A DNA stretch of 64,000 bases from Prorocentrum cordatum. Taxonomy: Eukaryota > Sar > Dinophyceae > Prorocentrales > Prorocentraceae. The notes beneath the pieces were generated by a model. That model searched no databases, had not been told where the DNA came from, and worked only from the letters and a program-made list of their open reading frames with translations. This document shows positions 42,684 to 52,314 of this stretch, one piece after another (the first letter of the stretch is position 1; each line of letters begins with the position of its first letter). Made by a program: the position numbers and the translations under genes. Location: contig CAUYUJ010015705.1 of assembly GCA_963575745.1 (NCBI GenBank), positions 169,359-233,358 on the forward strand, in the 5' to 3' direction.

Positions 42684-43260
42684 AAAAAAAAAAAAAGGAA
42701 GCGGGCGCGATCATCGAGAGGAGCGCGCCGACATGCACGTCGACGCGTATGCGCGTGGACTGATTCGCACGCAGACTCACTTACAATCAGACTCACTCGC
42801 GCTCAGTCTCTCGCACGCAGACCTATCGATTTCGCTCGCGTCGCGTGCCCCGCAGCGCATCTCGGCGCGTCCCTCGCGCGGTTCGTGGCCCCGTAGGGAG
42901 CGCGGGCAAAGATGAGATTCATAATTGCGGTATTCACAACTGCGCATGGTTGGGTCCTTCGCTTGGATAATTTCTTTTTAGCATGTCCTGACTGGGAGAG
43001 GGGAAAAGAGGAGGAGGAGGAGGACGAGGAGCAGGAACAGGAGGAGGAGGAGAAAGAGGACGAGGAGCAGGAGGACGAGGAGGATGGGGAGGGGGAGGGG
43101 GGGAGTTGCTTGCGCTTTTGGATGTGTAACTCGTGGCCAATGCATGCCCGTACGGGCTGAAAACAATCATAAAATCATATTGCCCCGAATGAGAGAGAGG
43201 AAGGGGCGGAGGAGGAGGAGAAGGAACAGAAAAAAGGAGGCGGAGAGGTGTTGGTGGTCC
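42279..43260. other. GC-rich spacer with GA and GGA tracts
   Basis: GA dinucleotide repeat at about 42622-42682 followed by A12. A CGTGGCCCCGTAGGGAGCGC fragment of the minisatellite is near 42884. GGA triplets run at 43004-43100. CGCGCGTCGC-GGG units recur in 42350-42570. No credible gene. Confidence 0.6.
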
Positions 43261-43880
43261 TTGGGACTTATTGAAGCGTCGTTGATGCCTCGGGGGGGCC
43301 TCTTGGAGCCTCTTTGTTTTCTCGGGGGAGCCTCTTGGCGGCCTCTTGAGGGCCTCCCTGGTGATGCTGGGCACCTCCCTGGTGGTGCTGGGCCCCCCTT
43401 TGGGCTCTCTTGGGGCCATCTTGGAGGAGATCGATCAAAGAAGGGGGGGGGGGGAGGGGGGGGGGGGGGCAATTTAGGCCCCGCGCCTCGGAGGCTCCAA
43501 GATGACCTCCTGTCGGCCTCTTGGGCCGCTCTTGGGCGCTCTCGGAGCGCTTTGGGGCTGCCTTGGGGCCGTCTTGGGACCATTTGGGGGCCGTCTTGGG
43601 CCCATCTTGGGGCCGTCTTGGACCATCTTGAGGGCCAAGATGCTGATCGGAAACCCAGAAGCGAGAAGCCCAAACACCTTGATTTTCTTCCGGTGTTTGA
43701 AGGATGTTGGCCTCCTGGGGGGCCGGGGGGGGACTCGAGGGGCACTCGGAGCCCTCTTGCGGCTGTCTTGTGCCGTCTTGGAGGCATGTCGGAGGCCATC
43801 CTGAGCGATGCTGAGATCTCTTGTCCCTCTTGGAGGCCGCCTTGGGCCGCCGAGGGCCCTCCCAGAGCCATCTTGGGAGG
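43260..43880 (+). repeat. Degenerate TTGGGGCC-GTCTTGG repeat
   Basis: Short units such as CTTGGGGCCGTCTTGG and CATCTTGGAGG recur about every 15-20 bases, most regularly at 43550-43640. A G-rich run with C interruptions is at 43441-43470. Long frames on both strands follow the repeat. Confidence 0.7.
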
Positions 43881-43954
43881 TCCGCCGGCTCGGGCCCCCC
43901 CCCTTCCCAGGCCCAGGGGAGCGGGCAGGGGGAGGGGTTTACCCCTTCCCCTGG

Positions 43955-44075
43955 CATCGCTCGGACGGGTGCATTTTTCCTTCTGCGAGGGCCATCGAGG
44001 AGCATCTTTGATCATTTGGCGAAAAACCACGCACGAAACCGAAAAAAAACTGAGGGAATGGACGTCCGAGCGATG
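43955..44075 (+). mobile_element. CATCGCTCGGACG-family MITE, copy 2 (121 bp)
   Basis: Left end CATCGCTCGGACGGGTGCAT, right end AATGGACGTCCGAGCGATG. The terminal inverted repeats agree over CATCGCTCGGACG, and CATT follows after a short gap. Body similar to 8953-9074. Confidence 0.8.
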
Positions 44076-44189
44076 GCGAGTTCCCCGAGCAGGGGAAGGA
44101 GAGGCCGTCGCGGGGAACTCCGTTGGACCATTCAGTCCGGAGACGCCCTGCGGGCTGGGGCGCCGTGCCGAAACGAGGGGGGCGCACCG

Positions 44190-44660
44190 CCACGACGAAA
44201 AGAAAAGAAAGGGTTCCGCGGCCGGGTTTGCCCTGGGAAGCCTCGACGGAGGAAGGCTCCCAAGGGTGGGTGGCTCAGGGGAGCTGGGGCTCAGGCTCAG
44301 GGGGGGGAGGGGGGGGGTTCGAGAGATGCTCCAGATTTCAAAAGGGAGGGGGTCTGGACCCTCCAAGACAAGCCATTTCAGACGTCCCCCGTGGGAAAAC
44401 CCTCCAAAACATCGTCCCCAGACCCCCCGGGCCCTCCAAGATAGCCTGGAAGAGACCCCCCCCGAAATGAGACCCCCCTCCCTTTATTGCGAAATCTCGA
44501 GTGCGAACCACTACGAACCACGACGAAAATAAAGGATTCCGCGGGCCAGGGGGGCTGCCATGGGGAGCCTGGACGGAGGGAGGGGTTCCAAGGAGGGGTG
44601 GCCCAGGGAAGCTGGGGCTCAGGCTCGGGGGAGGGGCCGAGGGGACGAACCACCACGAGC
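44190..44660 (+). repeat. Two diverged ~135-bp direct repeats
   Basis: CACGACGAAAA, GGTTCCGCGG, GGGAAGCC-GACGGAGG and GAGCTGGGGCTCAGGCTC recur at 44190-44320 and 44515-44645. A third start (CACGACGAAAAG) is at about 44660. Confidence 0.75.
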
Positions 44661-44877
44661 CACGACGAAAAGAGCTCTAGAGCACAGCTGCGCAAGAGAA
44701 TGAACCTCGCAAACGCGACAAATGTGCAAGGCGAAACGGAGGAGGACGAAAAAACACAAGAAACAAAAAACAAACAACAACTACAAAACAAGAAAAACAA
44801 ATGGGCACATGCGGAAGCAACCACTGGGATTGTCACGGAACGCGTGAGATGTAAGCCGCGCGCGCAAACATAGCGCA

Positions 44878-45262
44878 TGCGGGTGGTGGCTTTCGGTGGG
44901 GCTCCTTCTGGGGCCACGAAGCGTGTGAGGGGTGTACCGACATGCGCATGCGTGACGCATGTGGGCGGTGGCACAGGAGTTTTCGGTGGTATTCCATTGT
45001 GAGAAAAATGCGCCGAAATTGATGTACCGCAGTGGGTGTGTTGGATGCATGCGGGTGGTGGCCTTCAGTGGAGTTCTTTCAAGGGTTACAAAAACGTTTA
45101 AAGAGTGTGCCGACATCGGCGCGCGTGACGCACGCGGTATGTGCCACTGGGACTTTCGGCGGAGTTCCCTTATTGACCACGAAACGTACAAGGAGTGTGC
45201 TGGAATGAGTGTGCGTGACGCATGCGGGATGCGTCATTGGGACGTTCGGCGCAACTCTTTTT
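44878..45262 (-). repeat. Inverted, diverged copies of the 41046 minisatellite
   Basis: Units with GGGGCCACGAAGCGTGTGAG, GACGCATG-GGG and TTCGG-GG-GTTCC recur about every 90 bases, in opposite orientation to 41046-41430. No gene. Confidence 0.7.
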
Positions 45263-47024
45263 CATGGGGCTACGATCTGTTATGGATCATGACGGGCTCT
45301 GGGAACTTTTCGGGGCGCTTCTTAGGCAATCTCAAGACTCTCTCGAACCGTCTGGGGGTGCTCGTAAACAAGGCCCCCTGGCAAAATAGCTATTTACATG
45401 AAGAGCTGGCTTCCGCGCGTGCAAGGTCGCCGCTCGGATCCCGCGCGCGGGGCGAATGGGATAGCAATTGGGCCGAAATGGCTGTGGAAGAGGGGGCTTG
45501 AGGAGGAGGAGGAGGAGGAGGAGGAAGGATAGGAAAAAAAGGAAGAAGAATATGGATCGGGATGGGGAGAAGGAGGGAAGGAGGACGGGAGGAAGGATGG
45601 AGGAGGAGGTAGAGCCAACGTTGGTCCATTGGCAACGAAAACCCAAACGAAAAAGGTCGGGGACAGTTCCGTTTCTGGAATGGACAACGCTTGTTCCTGG
45701 ATCAAACCAGGAGAACAAATAATGAGATAAAGAGAGAGAGAGAGAGAGAGAAAGAGAAAGAGAAAGAGAAAGAGAAAAAGAGGGTGGGAAAAAACAAATG
45801 AAAGAACGTAACTGAATTTGTAAAGAAGAAAGTATACATGCTCCCTCACCATGGATGATTCGGACATGCGTGCCTTGGACACATTGTCCACACCACCGGC
45901 ACCATCAATACTCAGACAACATTTTGCCTGAGTGCGCATATGCAGGATATTTTGATGCCGGTCATTGATGCCGAAAAAATGCGGTTCCACTGTATCTCTG
46001 AAAAATCTTAGAATAATTTAGCCACAATTTTGGCGACAAATTGCCAGACTATGTCTCCATTGGAGATGCCGCGTGTCCGCGTATTCGGTTTGGATGAGGA
46101 CGTCAAGGAAAAAAAAAAGAACCCGTCCCGAATTGTTTCTGGTTTTGGCCAATCATTCCGCCACCCTGTATAACGAGTCCAATACGAGGTGGTTATATCT
46201 GTATCGGCCCTCTCATGGCCTCCCATGGAATGCCCGCCTGAATTGTTATGGAACCGCGTGCGTTAGCTCGTCGAGGGTTCAATACCTGGAGCTGTGAGAT
46301 TGAGCCCCCTCGCTTAGTCAAACAATATCGTTTTATCGATGCGTTCCTTCTCGTTTGGGTGTCTATTGCGCCTTTGCGTTGCGCGGGCGTTTTATGTTGC
46401 CGTAACTAACGTCTGGCGCCTGGTCCGAAAGTTAGCCCCAATTGCCCGCGTCGAATTCAAACATTTGTTGTGCCCACGCTACGGTGCGTAAGTGTTGTTT
46501 CTTTCTACTTGCCAGGTACACATGTGTTTATACCAGCATCGAATTAAGAAGCAGAAGTCAAGAGCCACACCCGCAAACCAGGTGTAGGTGAAATGGCGGC
46601 GCCGCTCGAAGGCCAAGCAGCGTCAAAGGAAGAGGGGGAGGAGACGAAAGGAAAGGACAGGAAAGGAAGGAAGAGGAGGAGGAGGAGGAAAGGAAGGAGG
46701 AGGAGGAGGAGGAGAAGGAGGAAACCGTTGGTGTTCATATGTTTACTTTGTAATTCGTCAAGACATTATAATGTCCAACCGACGCAGGTCGTCTAAGGGG
46801 ACAAGGATATTTGCTGAAAGTAATAATTGGTCGATGCTTCGGTCAGGCACTTGCCCCGAACCTCTTGAAATATTTGCCTCCAAGGTGCAACTAATTCTTT
46901 TGTGTGGTGTGTGGTGCCTACTGTCGCTGCCGTCCTCAATCCGAGAATGCGCATCCCGCATTTCGATATTGAAGGAAACCCCCAACCTGGCAGCAACAAA
47001 TTCCATAACTAATTATTAATCCGG

Positions 47025-47150
47025 GTGTCCATATTTGCCGACACGGGTTTCCATAATTGACAACACGGTTTTCTATAATTGCTAACGCGAGTTTCTAGAA
47101 TTGCCGACGGGCATGCGTAATTGAACTTGGGTATCCGTAATTCACCGCTT
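47025..47150 (+). repeat. Degenerate ~22-bp ATAATTG-type repeat
   Basis: GACACGGGTTTCCATAATTG, ACAACACGGTTTTCTATAAT, CTAACGCGAGTTTCTAGAAT and ACGGGCATGCGTAATTG follow one another with drift. Confidence 0.7.
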
Positions 47151-47281
47151 TCGTTCTTGATGTTTTGTTTCCGTTGTTTTGGTTTCGTTTCCTTCTCTTC
47201 GTCATTCATCATTGTATAGTATGTCCCTTTTCTGCGTCTCACATCACATCAATAACGGTATCGGGAACCGAATTACGCGAT

Positions 47282-47342
47282 TGCACTTACGGGTAAGAAC
47301 TACGGGTATGAATTACACTCGTAATTCTTACCCGTAAGTGCA
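47282..47342. repeat. Perfect 18-bp inverted repeat
   Basis: TGCACTTACGGGTAAGAA at 47282-47299 pairs exactly with TTCTTACCCGTAAGTGCA at 47325-47342 across 25 bases. The loop itself contains GAATTAC-ACTC-GTAATTC overlapping the right arm, an alternative inner hairpin. It could be the tip of a small inverted-repeat element or a protein-binding dyad. Confidence 0.9.
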
Positions 47343-47739
47343 GGTTCGCGCAAACCTAACTATTGAAATCTACAAAGCCAAGAAGAGCGTACCCTAATAT
47401 ATTCGGCAGGTTCCCGTTAGCACCCCACATGTATCCATATTATTTTGCTGATGCAGGGTGCGAAGCGTTTCCATTTCATCGTTCCAATGACCCAAGCATT
47501 AGAACTGGGCAACGAAAGTGGTAATGATTTCTTCTGGTTTTAGGGTTCTTCAAAGAACAATGTTTTAGTGCACCGTTTGGTGGGACGTGCGCGGAATTGT
47601 TTTTTTCAACGGGTTAAGTGAGATACGCGTGCACTCAACGGAGGGGGAGGAGGAGGAGAGGAGGGAGACGAGAGAAGGGACCAGGACGGGGCGAGGATAT
47701 TTTACTCATGGCAGCGTGGCGACGCGCATCTCCACCCGG

Positions 47740-47795
47740 GCGTGGGCCCTGACGGCCCACGCCCGGCGCGTGCGCGTGGGCCCTGACGGCCCACG
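47740..47795. repeat. Two GTGGGCCC-TGA-CGGCCCAC palindromes
   Basis: GCGTGGGCCCTGACGGCCCA-CG occurs at about 47740-47762 and 47773-47795. Each is a near-perfect dyad, located just beyond the end of the 48242-57207 retroelement, possibly near its 3' terminus. Confidence 0.75.
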
Positions 47796-48241
47796 TGCAC
47801 GCGCTCTGGCACGCTTGCGGCCGCACGGCCACGAGAAAGAAAGAGCGCAGCCGCGCGCGCGGGGACGCCCAGCCAGAGGCGCGAGGGCGGATCCCGAGGC
47901 CACGAGAGCCTCGCGCGCGCGGCCACTAGCCTGCATCCTTGAGGCCTTCCGCGCCCCGCGCACCCAGAGCGCGGGCGCGGCGCGTGCGCGAAGAGCGCAA
48001 AGTAAGAAAGAAACACGAAGCGGCGCATGATGCGCCGGGCGCAGAGCGCAAGTGTGGCCCCGCCCGCGCAGCGCGCAGGAAGAAGGGGGCCAAATAGCGC
48101 GCGACGCGCGCGCCAAGTTCAGAACAACCTCTCACTCACGGGCCTGGCCCGATTAGCGGTCCGCCTCAATGGGCCGCTGTCCTCCGCGCGCAGCCCGCGA
48201 TGCCGCGGCCGCTGGCGTCGGGATGTGGGGTGCGGCCACGC

Positions 48242-50407
48242 CTAGATGGATGGCGTGTTCCCCTGGCGGCCACGGCTCTCGTCGCCGCTGCGATCTCCGC
48301 CGCGCTCACTGCGGCCACGGGGGCTGCCACCATCGCCGCCCCTCGACGCGCGGCCGCCCGCGCCGGGCCTGCCGCGCTCGCTCGGGCCGCGGCTGCCCTG
48401 GTCGCCCTTGGAGTGGCCGCCCTTGCGGCCCTTGTCGCCCTTGCCGCAGCTCTTGGCGCCCTCGGCAGTCTTGCCGGTGTGCTTGCCCTTGACCTTGCCG
48501 CCCTTGCCGCCCTTGTCGCCTGCGCCCTTGCCGCGCCAGGCGGGGATCCCTCCCCCGCCGGCGGCGGCCTCCGCGGCGGCTGCCGCAGCGCGCCTCCGCT
48601 TCTTCTCCTGCTCGTACCAGCCGCCGCGGGGAGCGCGAAGCTGCCCGGCGTGCTGCCCGGTCTTACGCCGCGAGCGGCCGGGGGGGGTGTCGCCACGACG
48701 CGCCCACGCTGGGTCCCGCGCCAGGCTGCGGCTGGGCGACCTCTCGCGCTTGGGCCAGCTGAGGTCGCCCGGCGGGCGGTCCCCCTCAGCCTCCGCGCCC
48801 GCAGCACCCGTGCTGGGGCGCTCTCCGTGGCCGGCGCTGGGGCCCGGCGCCTCCCGCTCGGCGTGGCCGCTCTGCCGGGCCTTTTCCACCACCGTCTTGG
48901 GCTTGCCGAAGGCGACGCGGCAAGCCTCGCAGTAGCTCACGTCGCACCCCTTGCAGTGCCACCGCAGGGCTCCGCTGTTAGCTCCGCCCGCGGGGCACAT
49001 CTCGCAACCCCAACCGTCTCCCGGGTCGAAGGAGCTCCAGCGCATCTTGCGAGCGCACGTCGGGCAGGCAGGCGGCTGGATGGTCGGGCCATCCTCCCCG
49101 TCGCTGCCTGGGTCAGGGCCGCGAGGCCGGCTCGCCCACTCCGTGACCACCGTGCATGGGTCCGTCTTGTAGAACCGGTAGTTCGACCGCATGCACTCCC
49201 GCGCGCGCTTTGCATCAGCGCGGCGCTGGAACTCCACGAGCACACACGGCTCCCGCTTGCGGCGGTGGTCGTACAGGAAGGCGATGTGCTTGACGACGCC
49301 GAAGGGCACTACCACCTGCCTGACCACCTCGGCGTCGACGTGGTGCGGCACCCGCTCGATGCGGATGATGGCCTCGCCCTCGTCGTGCTGGTCGCTGGGC
49401 TGCTGCTGGGCGCTCTGGCGCTGCTCCTCCTTGCGCCCACGGCGGCTCCTCGAGCGCGGCCGGCGCTGGGGCGGGCTGTCCCCCGCGCCTGGCGTCGCCG
49501 TCTCCTCCACCTCAGTCTTCACCTCGAGGGACCTCGGCGGGGCTCCTCCGCTCTTGGGCTTCAGGGCGGCCTCACGCTTCACGACGACGGCCCTCGGAGG
49601 TGCGCCCCCAGTCTTGGGCATCAGGACGGCCTCCTCCGCGCGCTCCTCGCGCCCGCGGTCGCGGTGCTCCTCGTGCTCGCGATCGCGGCGCCGCGTGCGC
49701 GAGGGGGTCCGGACGACCCGATCGCCCCTGCGGACCTCCTCGGCGAGGCGCTTCTGCTCCGGAGAGCGTGGGGGCCGAGTGCGCTCCGCCGGGGCGCCCT
49801 TGCTCCGGCGCCGCGCTGCAACCTGGATGGCCGCTCGCGCCAGCGCCGCGGTCACGGCGCCCTCGCTCGGGTCGAGCGCAGGGGCCGGAGCAGGGCCCGC
49901 CTCGCCCTTGCTCGAGGCGTCCTCCACGTCGGTGAGCCCCCCGACCGCCTCCGCGTCCACCGTGCGCATCATGTCGAGCAGCCCCTTGTTGTTCTTGCAG
50001 AGCTCGCGGAGCCCCGGCATGGGCTGCCCCTGGAACTGGGACAGGGCGAGCGCCAGCTTGGCCGCCCGGCGCTGGACCTTGACATTCGGCCCCGCGCCCA
50101 CTCCCCAAGCACCGCGCTTGCCGTCGACGAGCACCAGCTGGCCGTGGTCCTCGTTCGCCCCCGCGGCCAGGCAGGCCGCCGCGATGCACGGGGCTGCCTC
50201 GTGGTCGTGGTCGACCACCTCGACGAGGTCCTCGCTGTTCAACTCGTCCACCACCGTGTACAGGATGTTGTGGGCGGCACTCCGGAGCTCGTCCGACAGC
50301 GCGGACCCCGAGACGACGACGCCGAGCGGATTCACCGCCATGATGCTGTAGTCGTGGTAGCGCGCCTTGCTGTGGTCCGGGGCCACCATGCCCACAAGGA
50401 ATCCCAT
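48242..50407 (-). CDS. RRM, ZZ-like zinc and KG-rich protein, possibly gag-like
   Basis: From the ATG at 50407 (codon 416 of a longer open frame that begins with the recombinase) the protein runs 721 residues to a stop at 48242. Order: an unknown domain ending GPNVKVQRRAAKLALAL; Arg/Glu-rich linkers; an RRM-like fold with IIRIERVP (RNP2-like) and REPCVLVEF (RNP1-like), about 49130-49370; a Cys-rich segment with CPTC, CEMC and CKGCDVSYCEAC, like a ZZ or RING zinc site, about 48905-49075; then a basic Lys-Gly and Arg-Gly tail. Such tails also end the gag-like ORF at 30670. It may be a gag-like RNA-binding protein of a following element copy, or a host gene next to the element. The in-frame link to the recombinase may be accidental, because stops are rare here. 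Confidence 0.6.
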   Translation of the reverse strand: MGFLVGMVAPDHSKARYHDYSIMAVNPLGVVVSGSALSDELRSAAHNILYTVVDELNSEDLVEVVDHDHEAAPCIAAACLAAGANEDHGQLVLVDGKRGAWGVGAGPNVKVQRRAAKLALALSQFQGQPMPGLRELCKNNKGLLDMMRTVDAEAVGGLTDVEDASSKGEAGPAPAPALDPSEGAVTAALARAAIQVAARRRSKGAPAERTRPPRSPEQKRLAEEVRRGDRVVRTPSRTRRRDREHEEHRDRGREERAEEAVLMPKTGGAPPRAVVVKREAALKPKSGGAPPRSLEVKTEVEETATPGAGDSPPQRRPRSRSRRGRKEEQRQSAQQQPSDQHDEGEAIIRIERVPHHVDAEVVRQVVVPFGVVKHIAFLYDHRRKREPCVLVEFQRRADAKRARECMRSNYRFYKTDPCTVVTEWASRPRGPDPGSDGEDGPTIQPPACPTCARKMRWSSFDPGDGWGCEMCPAGGANSGALRWHCKGCDVSYCEACRVAFGKPKTVVEKARQSGHAEREAPGPSAGHGERPSTGAAGAEAEGDRPPGDLSWPKRERSPSRSLARDPAWARRGDTPPGRSRRKTGQHAGQLRAPRGGWYEQEKKRRRAAAAAAEAAAGGGGIPAWRGKGAGDKGGKGGKVKGKHTGKTAEGAKSCGKGDKGRKGGHSKGDQGSRGPSERGRPGAGGRASRGGDGGSPRGRSERGGDRSGDESRGRQGNTPSI

Positions 50408-50849
50408 GATGCACGCTGCCGACGCGCGGGGCGGAGGCGCGGCTGGCGCGCGGGGCTGGGGCGCGCGCTGTGCCTGCGCGCCTCGCTCTGGAGTGGGAGA
50501 CGGCTGCGGATGAGAGGGCCAGGGGGAGGCGGGCGCGCCTGGGGCGATCGGGGGCGGCGGCGAATTGGGATTCGAGGACAAGAGGTCCACCGGGATACCC
50601 CCGCAACGCGAAGCCCCCGCCCCGAACCGAACACCTGTAGGACCCGCTTGCTGCTTCCCAACACGCCCGCTAGCTCCTCGCCCCGGCTCGCGCCTCACCT
50701 GCCCCCCCCCCCTTCCCCCCTCCATTTTTGCCCTTGCTCGCGCCGATGGGCGCGCCCATGGGGGACGCCCGGGCGCCCAGGCCGGGCGCTCCGAGGGCCG
50801 CAGGTCGCTCCCAAACGGGGGCGGGTCGCTCCCGACCAACCGGTCGGGG

Positions 50850-52314
50850 CGGGCGCTGGCCAAGTCGCCGTCACCACCGCGGGCGTCCGGTGCCAGTAAG
50901 GCGTGGCCTTCCGCCATGCCTCGAGCGAACGGGGCCTGACGCCGATGGCCCTCCCAGAGGTATCCGTGGAAGGCGTCCGTGGACCACCTCCCGAACCTCT
51001 TGACTGCCTCTAGGTCGCGACAGGCGTGGTATAACGCCGTCGCGCCCCCGATGCGCAGGGAGCGGGGTCCCATCTGGCCCGCGTCCACGCCACAGGCGGC
51101 GGCCGCGAGTTGGAGGAGCCTTTGCACCTCCTCCCGCATAATCGGGTGGCCGTCAGGCCGGCGGAACAGGGGGAGCCCCGCCTCGGTTCCTTGTCCAAAC
51201 CGGTCCGGCAGCTCCCTCTGGAGGTTGGCCAGTGCGTCCACGACACACAAATCCACCCCCGAACGGAAGTGGTTGCGCACGCAGCCCGCGTTAAATTGGT
51301 CCGTCTTGGACGATGTGATCGCCAACACTACCTCGTCGCAGTCGCCGAGCCACGCGCTGGGTGTACCACCACGCAGGCCCTGCACGTCCTGCCCACGTAC
51401 CACCCGCCCCATGCTCCAGGAGCGGTCCTCCTGGACCAAGTGCTCCGACGCGCGGAGCATGAAGAAGTACCCCGTCATGAGCGCCGCCCATAAGATGGTC
51501 GCCTCTCGGCGCGTGGCCGTCCCGTGGGCGAACAAGTATTCGCGGAGCCAGCGCAACATGGGGGGGGTGGCCGGCAGCTTCCGCTTCGCCTTTCCGTCCC
51601 AGCGGCGGAGTCCCTCGATCGTGGTCCAGAGCCGGCGCCGATCGGAGGTCACATCCCCGCCAGGGTATGGGCATGCCGAATGGCGAACAGGCGCTGGCGG
51701 ATGGTCGTGGCCCGCCTCTTCATCACCTTGTACAGGTACACGACATACCGGATGACGTCATCCTCATCCGTAAGGCGGGCGTCCCGCGTCTCCCCCTGGA
51801 GGCACGGGCTCCGGCCTCGGAGCCTCCGCCAGAGTACCCAGTTACGCCACCCAGCGCTGTAGTTGGCACGCGCCCCTTCGGCGAGCTTGGCCAGCATCGC
51901 CTCGGTGGCGGTCGCGTCCAGCTCGCGGGGGTCGGCAAGCTCACCCCGAACCCCTTTCGGGGCGTCTCCGCCGGCGCACCGCCAGGCCGCAGGCTTCACC
52001 AACGCGGGGGCGGGGGCACTGCGGGCACGCCGGCGCGTCTTGCGCGGCGGGCGCGCCTCGCCTCCCGCGCCATCCTTGGCGCTCGGCTTGGGCGTCCCCG
52101 CGTCTTCCGGGACGGCGAAGGTCACTGCCCCAACTCGCTCCCCGTCTGCCCCGTCCTCCCCTGCCGCAGTGGCCCGAATGGTAGCGGGGGGGTCGAGCTG
52201 GTTCGCCAGCCGAGCAGCGTCGTCCGTCGCCTTTCCCGCCTCCAGCGCAACCTCAAATGGCCCGCTTTGGCGGTCGGGGGCCTGAAGCCAGGCCTTTAGC
52301 CACAGCTTAACCAT
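50850..52314 (-). CDS. Tyrosine recombinase of the GC-rich element (one frameshift)
   Basis: The N-terminal half (52314-51649) has the core-binding segment NYSAGWRNWVLWRRL and RATTIRQRLFAIRHAHTLAG. The catalytic half starts at about 51652 in another frame. In residues of that half: Arg67 (FFMLRASEHL), Lys116 (SSKTDQF), Arg200 (SLRIGGATAL, with Ser in place of the box II His), Trp223 (GRWSTDAF) and Tyr231 (HGYLWEGH). The R-K-x-R-W-Y set is thus essentially complete. The frames meet at a CCCC run (plus 51655-51658); one base more or less would join them as DVTSDRRR, so this is either a real mutation or an assembly indel. The C-terminal edge is uncertain because the frame stays open. Confidence 0.8.

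Larger units (their letters stand above)
45263..47640. other. Gene-poor, AT-richer stretch
   Basis: Base composition is visibly more AT-rich than the rest of the window, apart from GGA and GA tracts at 45495-45540, 45733-45782 and 46650-46720. Open frames are short and no domain was found. Confidence 0.6.

Noticed and set aside
43084-44532. 482-codon plus-strand and 399-codon minus-strand frames
   Set aside because: Both follow the TTGGGGCC repeat and cross a MITE; neither shows a domain.
48200-50899. 899-codon plus-strand frame opposite the RRM/recombinase ORF
   Set aside because: The minus strand carries recognisable RRM, zinc and recombinase motifs; the plus frame is an Ala/Arg/Leu mirror of GC-rich coding DNA.
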